A stretch of 64,000 bases of DNA from Cellulomonas dongxiuzhuiae. Its GTDB lineage: Bacteria > Actinomycetota > Actinomycetes > Actinomycetales > Cellulomonadaceae. A program made the translations under genes and the position numbers. Location of the stretch: the NCBI RefSeq assembly GCF_018623035.1, contig NZ_CP076023.1, forward strand, positions 3,410,001 through 3,474,000. Direction: 5' to 3'. Below, in pieces: positions 52,708 through 60,115 of this stretch (its first letter is position 1; the number at the start of each line of letters is the position of its first letter). A model generated the notes under the pieces. It was given only the letters and a program-made list of their open reading frames with translations, was not told where the DNA came from and made no database searches.

Positions 52708-53544
52708 TCAGCTCCAGCGGAAGATGCGCACCGCCAGCGGCGTCGCGACCGCCGCCCACAGCGCCATGACGACCATCTGCTGCGTCGGGAACGGCGCACC
52801 GACCCACGCGTCGGTCATCGCCTGGGTGGCGGCGCCGAGCGGCAGGTACGTGGCGATCGTCTGGACGACCTCCGGCATGATCGGCAGCGGCATCCACACG
52901 CCCGCGAAGAACAGGCTGATGAAGTACGCCGTCATGCCCAGCCCGTTCGCCGCTCCCGTCGTCGCCGCGCGCGCAGCGATGAGCGCGCCGAGCCCGAAGA
53001 CCGACAGCACCGCCAGCAGGAACGCCAGCGCGACGGTCCACGGCTGGCGCGGCAGCTCGATGTCCAGCACGACCACCGCGGAGACGAGCGCGAGCACCGC
53101 CGCGACGACGAGCGCCGCGAGGTTGACCAGCACCTGGGCGACCAGCAGCCGCGCCGGACCGACGGGTGTCGTCGACAGCCGGCGCAGCACGCCGCGCTGG
53201 CGGTAGGTGGCGACCGTGACGGGGAAGCTCGACAGCCCGATCGTCGCGATCGCCAGGCTCAGCACGATCGGCGTGTACCCCGTGATCGCGGTGATCTGCG
53301 CAAGCAGCGGGTCCTGGTCGCTGAAGGGGTCGTCGGCCCAGGGCATCACCAGCCCCAGCACCGTCAGCAGCACCACGGGGAAGCCCAGCGCGAAGAACGC
53401 CGCCGCGGGGTCCCGGACGAGCAGCCGCGCCTCCGCGACGATCATCCGGACCAGGGCACCACCACGGCGGTGCGTCGCGGCGGGTGCGGGGGCGAGGGCG
53501 CCGCGCCGGGCGGCAGCAGGAGTGGTGGTCGGGGTCGTGGTCAT
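52708..53544 (-). CDS. ABC-2 type transporter permease
   Basis: 278-aa permease with six hydrophobic segments. The N-terminal ARLLVRDPAAAFFALGFPVVLL and ATYRQRGVLRRLSTTPVGP are characteristic of ABC-2 drug/lipid exporters. A Thr/Pro/Ala tail precedes the first helix. It starts 1 nt after its partner ATPase gene and is the last gene of the operon. Confidence 0.88.
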   Translation of the reverse strand: MTTTPTTTPAAARRGALAPAPAATHRRGGALVRMIVAEARLLVRDPAAAFFALGFPVVLLTVLGLVMPWADDPFSDQDPLLAQITAITGYTPIVLSLAIATIGLSSFPVTVATYRQRGVLRRLSTTPVGPARLLVAQVLVNLAALVVAAVLALVSAVVVLDIELPRQPWTVALAFLLAVLSVFGLGALIAARAATTGAANGLGMTAYFISLFFAGVWMPLPIMPEVVQTIATYLPLGAATQAMTDAWVGAPFPTQQMVVMALWAAVATPLAVRIFRWS

Positions 53545-53545
53545 G

Positions 53546-54505
53546 TCACACCTCCGCGGCGGTCGTGGCGAGCTCGGGCCCGGTGCCCTCGGCACCGGTG
53601 AGGGAGACGAACGCGTCCTCGAGGGACGCGCGCTCCAGACGGACGTCGTGCGTGGTGACGTCGTGGTGGGCGAGCGCGACGAGCACGCCCTGGACGAGCG
53701 CACCGCCGCCGCGCACCACCAGCGCGCGGTCCTCGACGACCGCCTCGCGCACCCCGGGCACCCCCGCGAGCGCGCCCAGCAGCACGTCGTCGGCGACCGG
53801 CACGTCGGGGCGCACGCGCAGCACGTGCTCCCCCTGCGCGAGCTCGACGATCTGGTCCGGCGTCCCGACAGCGGCGACGCGCCCCGCGGCGATGAGCGCG
53901 ATCCGGTCGCACAGCCGCTCCGCCTCCTCCATGAGGTGCGTGACGAGCACGATCGTGACGCCCGCGTCGCGGATCGCCTCGACGACCGCCCACGTCTCGC
54001 GGCGCGCGTGCGGGTCGAGGCCCGTCGTCAGCTCGTCGAGGATCGCCAGCTCGGGGCGGCCGACGAGCGCGAGCGCGACCGACAGGCGCTGCTTCTGCCC
54101 GCCGGACAGGTCCTTGAACGCGGCGTCCCGCTTGGCGGTGAGCCCGAGCAGGTCGAGCAGGTCCGCCGGGTCGGCGGGTGCGGAGTAGAACGACGCGTAC
54201 AGCTCGAGCGCCTCGAGGACCCGCAGCCGGTCGGGCAGCGCCGACTCCTGCAGCTGCAGCCCCACCTTCTCGTGCAGCGCGGCGGCCTGCGTCGTTGGGT
54301 CGAGGCCGAGAACGCTCACCGTGCCCGCGTCGGGGCGGCGCAGGCCCGCGATCATCTCGACCGTCGTCGTCTTGCCGGCGCCGTTGCGCCCGAGGACGCC
54401 GTAGATCTCGCCGCGCTCGACGGTCAGGGACACGTCCGCGACGGCGAGCGTGCTGCCGTACGCCTTGCGCAGGTGCTCGGCCCGGACGACCGGGGTGGTG
54501 CTCAT
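53546..54505 (-). CDS. ABC-2 exporter ATPase (DrrA-like)
   Basis: 319-aa ATPase. Walker A GRNGAGKTTT, signature LSGGQKQR, Walker B LAILDELTTGLDP (Leu replaces the usual Pro in LDEPT), and a C-terminal accessory domain. The ATG has AGGAGG 4 nt upstream. It pairs with the ABC-2 permease to export a hydrophobic compound, substrate unknown. Confidence 0.9.
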   Translation of the reverse strand: MSTTPVVRAEHLRKAYGSTLAVADVSLTVERGEIYGVLGRNGAGKTTTVEMIAGLRRPDAGTVSVLGLDPTTQAAALHEKVGLQLQESALPDRLRVLEALELYASFYSAPADPADLLDLLGLTAKRDAAFKDLSGGQKQRLSVALALVGRPELAILDELTTGLDPHARRETWAVVEAIRDAGVTIVLVTHLMEEAERLCDRIALIAAGRVAAVGTPDQIVELAQGEHVLRVRPDVPVADDVLLGALAGVPGVREAVVEDRALVVRGGGALVQGVLVALAHHDVTTHDVRLERASLEDAFVSLTGAEGTGPELATTAAEV

Positions 54506-54591
54506 GGTGCCTCCTGGTGACGGGGTGGGACGCGGGTGTGCGGTGCCGCGGGGCCGGCCGGGGGCGGGCTCCGTGGTGACGTGGTGCGGGG

Positions 54592-55329
54592 CTACGGGGT
54601 GGCCGGGCGCACCGGGACGCGGGAGGTGACGGCGGCGTGCGCCCCCGCCGTCAGGGCGATGACGAGGAGGCAGGCGAGCAGCCACGGCGCGGCCGCGGCC
54701 CACGAGCCACGACCGGCGGGCGCGTCCGCGAAGCCGCCCAGCAGGGCCAGGACCAGCAGCACGGGGCCCGCCGTCAGGGGCAGCGCGAGCGTGCCCCACC
54801 ACCCGCCGACGCGCTGGTACACGACGCCCACGAGCAGCCCGGAGACGTTGGCGACGACGCACGCCAGCACGAGCTCGGCCAGCAGCAGGCCCGCCGGGGA
54901 CGACTCGTCCGCGAGGATCGCGTCGGCCACCCGCCAGCCCCACCCGGCGGCGTGGTGCAGCTCCCGCTCCACCGCCGCGAGTGCCGTGAGCACCACCGCG
55001 TAGGCGGCACCGGTGCCCGTGGCGACCAGCAGCGTCGCCCGGGCGAAGGTGCGGCGCGTCATGCCGGCGGCCACGTGGACCCGCAGCATCAGGCCCACGA
55101 GGATGACGGACTGCGCGAAGGGGAACCAGATCGCGCCCTGGCGCGAGTACAGGATGACGGCCGCGTCGAGCTCGCCGTCGATGCGCGCCAGCACGAACGA
55201 CAGGACGACGAAGAACGGTGTGACGACCACCCAGAACCAGGCGAGCATGACGAGGTTGGCACGACCGAGCCGGCGCACGGTGTGCGCGACGGGTCCACGG
55301 CGGGGCGCGGTCGGGGTGACGGTGCTCAT
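54592..55329 (-). CDS. Six-helix membrane protein, paralogue of the upstream gene
   Basis: 245-aa hydrophobic protein with about six helices. It shares with the next gene upstream the stretches LRVHVAAGMTRRTF, ASSPxxxL and NVSGLLVGVVYxRxGxWWGTLxLPLTxGP. The two are therefore tandem duplicates, together perhaps forming the membrane part of the GntR-linked ABC transporter. No ABC-2 signature is visible. The 86 bp to the next gene suggest a weak promoter or leader. Confidence 0.75.
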   Translation of the reverse strand: MSTVTPTAPRRGPVAHTVRRLGRANLVMLAWFWVVVTPFFVVLSFVLARIDGELDAAVILYSRQGAIWFPFAQSVILVGLMLRVHVAAGMTRRTFARATLLVATGTGAAYAVVLTALAAVERELHHAAGWGWRVADAILADESSPAGLLLAELVLACVVANVSGLLVGVVYQRVGGWWGTLALPLTAGPVLLVLALLGGFADAPAGRGSWAAAAPWLLACLLVIALTAGAHAAVTSRVPVRPATP

Positions 55330-55403
55330 CGTGGCTCCTTCCTGGTGCGTGCGTTCGGGGGTCGGGTCGTGGGTCGGCTCGGAGGTCGCGTCCGCGAGGG
55401 CCG

Positions 55404-56147
55404 TCACGGTCGCGCGGTGACGGGCGCGCGGCGGGCGACGGCGGCGAACACCAGTGCCGTGACGAGGCAGAGCGCCGCGCCCAGGCCGACCAGGAGCAGG
55501 AGGGCCTGCGTGTCGGTCGCGGTCGTCCAGATGCCCGGCAGCTCCATCAGGCGCGCACCGCCGACGTACAGCGACGCCAGGAGCGGCCCGACGGTCAGCG
55601 GCAGCGTGAGCGTGCCCCACCACGCGCCGCCCCGGAGGTACACGACACCGACGAGCAGCCCGGACAGGTTGCCCAGGACGAACGGCACGGCCTGGTCGAG
55701 GAAGAGCGCCCAGACCGGGGACGACGCGTCGGCGAGCTGGACCTCCGTGATGACGGAGTCCCACCCGAGGGCGTCGTGCACGGCCCGCTCGACCAGGACC
55801 ACCGTCGTCAGGATCGCGGCGTAGGCGAGGCCGGCCGCGACCTCGACGACGAGGACGGCCCGGACGAAGGTCCGCCGCGTCATGCCGGCGGCGACGTGCA
55901 CCCGCAGGTAGGCGGCGACGAGCATGATGGCCAGCGAGAACGGGAACCACGTGGCCGCCTGCCGGGCGTAGATCGCGATCGAGACGTCGGTGGCACCGGC
56001 GACGGCCCACCCGATGACGTTGCCGGCGGCGATCGCGACGACCGCCACGCCCCAGAACCACCCGGCCATCTGCAGCAGGGCGACCGCCAGGCGGCGGGCC
56101 GTGTGCACGGTGGGCGAGACCCGCGGGGGTGCGACGGCGGCGGTCAC
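55404..56147 (-). CDS. Six-helix membrane protein, partner of the YtrB-like ATPase
   Basis: 247-aa paralogue of the following gene, with the same HVAAGMTRRTF and NLSGLLVGVVY motifs and helix pattern. The GTG overlaps the ATPase stop by 4 bp, so this copy is the tighter partner of that ATPase. Probable permease of a YtrABC-like system involved in cell-envelope or antibiotic stress (inference from gene order). Confidence 0.78.
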   Translation of the reverse strand: MTAAVAPPRVSPTVHTARRLAVALLQMAGWFWGVAVVAIAAGNVIGWAVAGATDVSIAIYARQAATWFPFSLAIMLVAAYLRVHVAAGMTRRTFVRAVLVVEVAAGLAYAAILTTVVLVERAVHDALGWDSVITEVQLADASSPVWALFLDQAVPFVLGNLSGLLVGVVYLRGGAWWGTLTLPLTVGPLLASLYVGGARLMELPGIWTTATDTQALLLLVGLGAALCLVTALVFAAVARRAPVTARP

Positions 56148-57073
56148 CGGTCCACCTCCCCGCCCGCGGGCCCGACCGTCGAGCCGGTGCGCTGCGGGTC
56201 CGTGAGGTGCACGAACAGGTCCTGCAGCGGCACGGGGCCGAGATCGAGCCCGGCGTCCCGTGCGCGGCGCTCGTCGCCCTCCACGAGAGCGCCGCGCACG
56301 GTGGTCCGGACCGTCCCGCCGAGCCGCTGCGTCGCGAGCACGTCGCGCCCGGCGACGAACTGCTCGACCGCCGGGGCGGGCCCGGTGACGGCCAGCCCCT
56401 CCGCGCGCAGGGTCTCCGCGTCCTGCGCGACGAGCACGCGTCCGCGGTCGAGCACGACGACGTCCTCGAGCAGCTGCTCGATCTCGCCGATGAGGTGGCT
56501 GGAGAGGATCAGGGTGCGGGGGTGCTCGGCGTAGTCCGCGAGCAGCGTCTCGTAGAACGCGTACCGGCTGGGCGCGTCGAGGCCCAGGTGGACCTCGTCC
56601 AGGATCGTCAGCGGGGCCCGCGCGGCGAGCCCGAGGACGATGCCGAAGGCCGACTTCTTGCCGCGCGAGAGCTTCGACGGCTTGCGCCGGGGGTCGAGCT
56701 CGAACAGGTCCATGAGCTCGCCCGCGAGCTCGTGCGAGAACGTGGGGCGGGCACCCGAGACGTACGCGAGGTTGTCCTTGAGCGGGTAGTCCTCGAGGAC
56801 GTCGCCCGACTCCCGCACGAAGCAGATGCCGGGCACGACGCGCTCGTTCTCCCACGGGTCCTCGCCGTCGACGAGCACGCAGCCCGCGGTCGGGCGGCGG
56901 AAGGCGGCGAGCAGGGAGCCGAGCGTCGACTTGCCGGAGCCGTTGCGGCCGAGCAGGCCGGTGATGGTGCCGGGGCGGACGGTCAGCGTGACGTCGTCGA
57001 GCGCGACGACGTCGTCGTAGCGCTGCGTGACGCCGCGCAGCTCGACGCCCCAGCCGGTGGTCGTCGTGGTCAT
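56144..57073 (-). CDS. YtrB-like ABC ATPase
   Basis: 309-aa ATPase. Walker A GRNGSGKSTL and Walker B LTILDEVHLGLD; the signature reads LSRGKKS in place of LSGGQ, as in YtrB-type ATPases encoded with GntR regulators. A C-terminal extension of about 80 residues may contact the membrane partner. It overlaps the GntR gene by 4 bp (ATGA). Confidence 0.9.
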   Translation of the reverse strand: MTTTTTGWGVELRGVTQRYDDVVALDDVTLTVRPGTITGLLGRNGSGKSTLGSLLAAFRRPTAGCVLVDGEDPWENERVVPGICFVRESGDVLEDYPLKDNLAYVSGARPTFSHELAGELMDLFELDPRRKPSKLSRGKKSAFGIVLGLAARAPLTILDEVHLGLDAPSRYAFYETLLADYAEHPRTLILSSHLIGEIEQLLEDVVVLDRGRVLVAQDAETLRAEGLAVTGPAPAVEQFVAGRDVLATQRLGGTVRTTVRGALVEGDERRARDAGLDLGPVPLQDLFVHLTDPQRTGSTVGPAGGEVDR

Positions 57074-57453
57074 GGGTGGTCTCCCTCGGGTGCGGGGGTG
57101 GCGGCGCGGGCGCGCAGGCGGGCGACGACGTCCTCGACGTCGATGCCGAGGACGCGCGCCGCGTCGGCGACGGGATCGACGGTGTCGGCGAAGAAGGACT
57201 CGCGCGCCTCGGCCAGCAGCCGCTCGCGGGCGCCGGGCGCGACGAACATCCCGACGCCGCGGCGCTTGTAGAGCACGCCCTCGTCGACGAGCTGCGCGAA
57301 CGCCTTGGCCGCCGTCGCGGGGTTGATGCGGAAGGTCGTCGCGTACTGCGTGGTCGACATGACCTGCTCCTCGGCCTGCAGGGCGCCCGAGAGCACGTCC
57401 TGGCGGATCTGGTCGGCAATCTGCAGGTACACGGGGTCACGTCCGTCGAACAC
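57070..57453 (-). CDS. GntR-family (YtrA subfamily) regulator
   Basis: 127-aa short GntR regulator without a large effector domain, as in YtrA. The winged helix contains VYLQIADQIRQDVLSGALQ and STTQYATTFRINPATAAKAF (recognition helix), followed by a short helical dimerisation tail. The GTG start has GGGAGGGG upstream. It heads the ABC operon and likely represses it through the 17-bp inverted repeat in its promoter. Confidence 0.92.
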   Translation of the reverse strand: MFDGRDPVYLQIADQIRQDVLSGALQAEEQVMSTTQYATTFRINPATAAKAFAQLVDEGVLYKRRGVGMFVAPGARERLLAEARESFFADTVDPVADAARVLGIDVEDVVARLRARAATPAPEGDHP

Positions 57454-57470
57454 GGCTACCCCTCCCCGCT

Positions 57471-57510
57471 GGTTCTGTGGTTCATTACTCGACTAATGAA
57501 CCACAGAACC
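57471..57510. promoter_or_regulatory. GntR/YtrA operator, 17-bp perfect inverted repeat
   Basis: GGTTCTGTGGTTCATTA, then CTCGAC, then the exact complement, 18 bp upstream of the regulator start. It covers the promoter region and is the longest symmetrical site in the window; its AT-rich arms stand out against the surrounding GC-rich DNA. Confidence 0.85.
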
Positions 57511-57560
57511 GCGCGCACGACAAGCCTTTGACGGACGTGGTCATCCGAGCGTGCGCCCGA

Positions 57561-57594
57561 ACGGGAAGTGGTCACGCGTGTGACCACGTCCCGT
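57561..57594. repeat. Palindrome ACGGGAAGTGGTCAC-GCGT-GTGACCACGTCCCGT
   Basis: 15-bp arms with a single mismatch around a 4-bp centre, downstream of the XRE regulator gene. It is the most symmetrical member of the GGGAAGTGGTCAC element family in this window. Confidence 0.75.
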
Positions 57595-57608
57595 GGGGTG
57601 CGTGCGGG

Positions 57609-58448
57609 TCAGCGCAGGACCGGGCGCGGCCCCAGGGACGCCAGCAGGCGCAGCTTGTCGTCGTCGGGCGTCCCGGGGGTCGCTGTGAAGACCAGGAGGA
57701 CCTGCGCCTGCTCGACGTCGACCAGCTTCTGGCAGTCGAGGAGCATCTCGCCGAGCTCGGGGTGCACGAGCCGCTTGCGGGGCTCGTGCCGCAGGCCCAC
57801 CTCGTGCTCGGCCCACAGCCGGCCGAACTCGTCGCTGCGCGCGAGCAGCGACTCCACCACCCGGGCGGCCCGCGACCCGGGGCCCTGGCGTGCGAGCGCG
57901 GCCCGCAGGTCGGCCACGAAGACGCGTCCGCGCAGGTCGTGGTCCTCGCGCGGGTAGACGTCGCGCGACGCGGGGTCCGCGAACCAGCGGTGCACGACCG
58001 CCCGGTCCAGGCCGACGAGCCCCGCGTCGTCACCGAGCAGCGCGGCGGCGGCGGCGTTCTGCGCGAGGGTCTCCCCCAGGTCCGTCATCACCTGCGCGGG
58101 CGTGTCGTGCAGCCGGTCCAGGACCCGCATGAGCCCGGGTGCGACGTGCTCGCCGCGCCCGACGCGCTCGGGCGCGGGCCGCCCGGCCAGCCGGAAGAGG
58201 TGGTCCCGCTCGGCCAGCGAGAGCCGCAGGCCGCGCGCCATCGCCGCGAGCATCTGGTCCGACGGCTGCGGCCCGCGCGCCTGCTCCAGGCGCGACCAGT
58301 AGTCGCTCGACATGTCGCACAGCAGCGCGACCTCCTCGCGGCGCAGCCCGGGCGCGCGGCGCCGCGACCCGCGCGGCAGCCCGACGTCCTCGGGCTGCAG
58401 CGCCTCACGGCGCGTGCGCAGGAAGTCGGCCAGCTGCAGTCGGTCCAC
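57609..58448 (-). CDS. XRE-family regulator with MmyB-like ligand-binding domain
   Basis: 279-aa actinobacterial regulator. The N-terminal helix-turn-helix (LADFLRTRREALQPEDV ... RRAPGLRREEVALLCDMSSDYWSRLEQARG) is fused to a C-terminal MmyB-type PAS-like domain containing VMTDLGETLAQNAAAAALLG and HPELGEMLLDCQ. Such proteins typically regulate a neighbouring oxidoreductase gene, here the SDR encoded 74 bp upstream on the same strand. Confidence 0.9.
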   Translation of the reverse strand: MDRLQLADFLRTRREALQPEDVGLPRGSRRRAPGLRREEVALLCDMSSDYWSRLEQARGPQPSDQMLAAMARGLRLSLAERDHLFRLAGRPAPERVGRGEHVAPGLMRVLDRLHDTPAQVMTDLGETLAQNAAAAALLGDDAGLVGLDRAVVHRWFADPASRDVYPREDHDLRGRVFVADLRAALARQGPGSRAARVVESLLARSDEFGRLWAEHEVGLRHEPRKRLVHPELGEMLLDCQKLVDVEQAQVLLVFTATPGTPDDDKLRLLASLGPRPVLR

Positions 58449-58522
58449 GCGCGCAGTCTTCGCCCGCACGGGGCGTGCGGCAAGGCCCGGCGGGTGCGCC
58501 ACCGGCGCGTGCGGCGCGGTCG

Positions 58523-59374
58523 TCACAGCCGCGTGCCGCCCGACGCCTCGATCCGCTGGCCCGTCACCCAGCCGAGCGCGGGCGAGGCCACGGCCGCGAC
58601 GACGGCGCCGATGTCCGCCGCCTCCCCGACGCGTCCCAGCGCGGCCTGCGTGGAGAGCGCCGCGCGGAGCCCGCCGGTGTCCCGCACCGCCCCGCCCGCG
58701 AAGTCGGTGGCCACGGGCCCCGGTGCGACGACGTTGACCGTGATGCCGCGCCCGCCGAGGTCGACCGCCCAGTAGCGGGTCAGCGCCTCGACCGCCGCCT
58801 TCATCGCGCCGTACCCGGCGTGGTCGCCGGGCTGCACGAAGCGCGCGAGCCCGCTCGACACGTTGACGACGCGACCGCCGTCGGCCACGAGCGGCGCGAG
58901 GGCCTGGGTCAGCAGGAAGACGCCGCGCACGTGCACGTCGAACAGGCTCTGCAGGTCGTCGGCCGTGGTGCCGCCCAGCGGCGTCGCGAGCGCGTGGCCC
59001 GCGTTGTTGAGCAGCACGTCGAACGACGAGCGCCCCCAGGTCTCGCGCAGCGCCGCGGTGAGGCGTGCGGCGAAGCCCTCGACGTCCGTGACGTCGCCGG
59101 TGTCGAGCCGCAGCGCGACCGCGCGCCGGCCGAGCGCGGCGACCTCCGCGACGACCGCGGCCGCCTCGTCCTCGTGCTGCCGGTACGTCAGGACGACGTC
59201 CGTGCCGTCGGCCGCCAGCGCCAGGGCGCTCGCGCGACCCAGGCCGCGGTTGCCACCCGTGACGACGGCGACCCGCGCGCCCTCGGCGGTGTCCGTGGTG
59301 TCCGTGGTGTCCGTGGCGTCCGTGGTGTGCGTGGTGTCCGCGGTGCCCGTGGCGCCTGTGGTGGTGCCGGTCAT
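58523..59374 (-). CDS. Short-chain dehydrogenase/reductase with Thr/Asp repeat tail
   Basis: 283-aa NAD(P)-dependent oxidoreductase. After a 31-residue low-complexity N-terminal tail (TTD repeats), the classical motifs follow: TGGNRGLG (cofactor), NNAG, a Ser in NVSSG, and YGAMK (catalytic Tyr and Lys), then PGPVATDF. The tail is encoded by a 9-bp tandem repeat, so the true start may be internal. The regulator downstream and the MarR gene upstream lie on the same strand. Substrate unknown. Confidence 0.88.
   Translation of the reverse strand: MTGTTTGATGTADTTHTTDATDTTDTTDTAEGARVAVVTGGNRGLGRASALALAADGTDVVLTYRQHEDEAAAVVAEVAALGRRAVALRLDTGDVTDVEGFAARLTAALRETWGRSSFDVLLNNAGHALATPLGGTTADDLQSLFDVHVRGVFLLTQALAPLVADGGRVVNVSSGLARFVQPGDHAGYGAMKAAVEALTRYWAVDLGGRGITVNVVAPGPVATDFAGGAVRDTGGLRAALSTQAALGRVGEAADIGAVVAAVASPALGWVTGQRIEASGGTRL
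59289..59360 (-). repeat. Eight 9-bp tandem repeats (GTGTCCGTG) in the SDR gene
   Basis: 72 bp of GTGTCCGTG units, the first three identical and later ones diverged. It encodes Thr/Asp repeats at the N-terminus and can change length without frameshift. Confidence 0.85.
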
Positions 59375-59542
59375 GGTGGCCTCCCGGTGCCCGGCCGCCC
59401 GGTGCGGCCTCGTGGTGCCAGGCTGGGCGCACGCGCGGGGGCGGAGAAGGCAGCGTCGATCCAGGGAGCGGCGGTCCCTGGTTGCGCGTGGCGGCTCATG
59501 GCGCCGGCGGCGCTCGTGGCGCTCGCGGTGCCGGTGGCGCCG

Positions 59543-60037
59543 TCAGCCGCTCACGACGGCGCAGCGGTCCTCGCCGGGCGCGGCGGTGCCGGTCGTGCGC
59601 GCGAGCAGGGTGCGCAGCGTGTCGCGCTCGCCGGCGCTCAGCCCGCGCAGCACCTCGGTCTCCGCGGCGGTCATGCGGTCCTCGACGTCGGCGAGCGCGG
59701 AGCGGCCCGCGTCGGTGGCGGCGATGCGGCGGACCCGGCGGTCGGCGGGGTCGGGGCAGCGTTCGACCAGGCCCGCGTCACAGAGGTCGTCGAGCAGGTA
59801 CGTCATGACGGTGCGGTCGATGCCGAGGTGGCTCGCGAGCGCGGCCTGGGTCGGCGGGGCGGCCGCGTGCGCGGCGGCACGTAGCAGGTGGTAGCCGCGC
59901 GGGCCTGCCGGGATGCCCGCGAGAGCGTCGGCGACGCTCTCGCGCCAGCGTGCGAGCAGCGTGCCGAGCTGCCAGCCCAGGTCGTCGGCCGAGCGCTCCG
60001 GGGCGGGCGCTGCGGCGCGGGTCGTGGTGTGCGTCAC
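59543..60037 (-). CDS. MarR-family regulator
   Basis: 164-aa winged-helix regulator. The DNA-binding core TQAALASHLGIDRTVMTYLLDDLCDAGLVER and the wing DPADRRVRRI are standard. The GTG at 60037 is chosen because a leaderless -10 sits 6 nt before it; a GTG at 60061 would add eight residues. It is divergent from the luciferase-like/FAD-oxidase fusion gene, its likely target, via the TAGATC inverted repeat. Confidence 0.9.
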   Translation of the reverse strand: MTHTTTRAAAPAPERSADDLGWQLGTLLARWRESVADALAGIPAGPRGYHLLRAAAHAAAPPTQAALASHLGIDRTVMTYLLDDLCDAGLVERCPDPADRRVRRIAATDAGRSALADVEDRMTAAETEVLRGLSAGERDTLRTLLARTTGTAAPGEDRCAVVSG

Positions 60038-60043
60038 GCCCTC

Positions 60044-60049
60044 AGCATA
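60044..60049 (-). promoter_or_regulatory. Leaderless -10 (TATGCT) of the MarR gene
   Basis: TATGCT on the minus strand, 6 nt before the GTG at 60037. Confidence 0.55.
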
Positions 60050-60055
60050 CCCGTG

Positions 60056-60088
60056 TTCCACTAGATCGTCTGTCGTGCATATGATCTA
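60056..60088 (+). promoter_or_regulatory. Promoter and probable MarR operator of the fusion gene
   Basis: TTCCAC (60056-60061) and TATGAT (60080-60085) form a promoter with an 18-bp spacer. An inverted repeat TAGATC ... GATCTA (60062-60067 and 60083-60088) covers it, a position where MarR binding would block transcription. Confidence 0.6.
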
Positions 60089-60115
60089 CCCACTACACGA
60101 CCTGGAGGAGACGTC

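Noticed and set aside
54592..56147. Possibility that the two six-helix proteins are fragments of one broken gene
   Set aside because: Each has a full set of helices, its own start and stop, and they align with each other from end to end, so they are duplicates.
59289..59360. Short direct repeats suggesting a CRISPR array
   Set aside because: Units are 9 bp, contiguous without spacers and in frame within a coding sequence.
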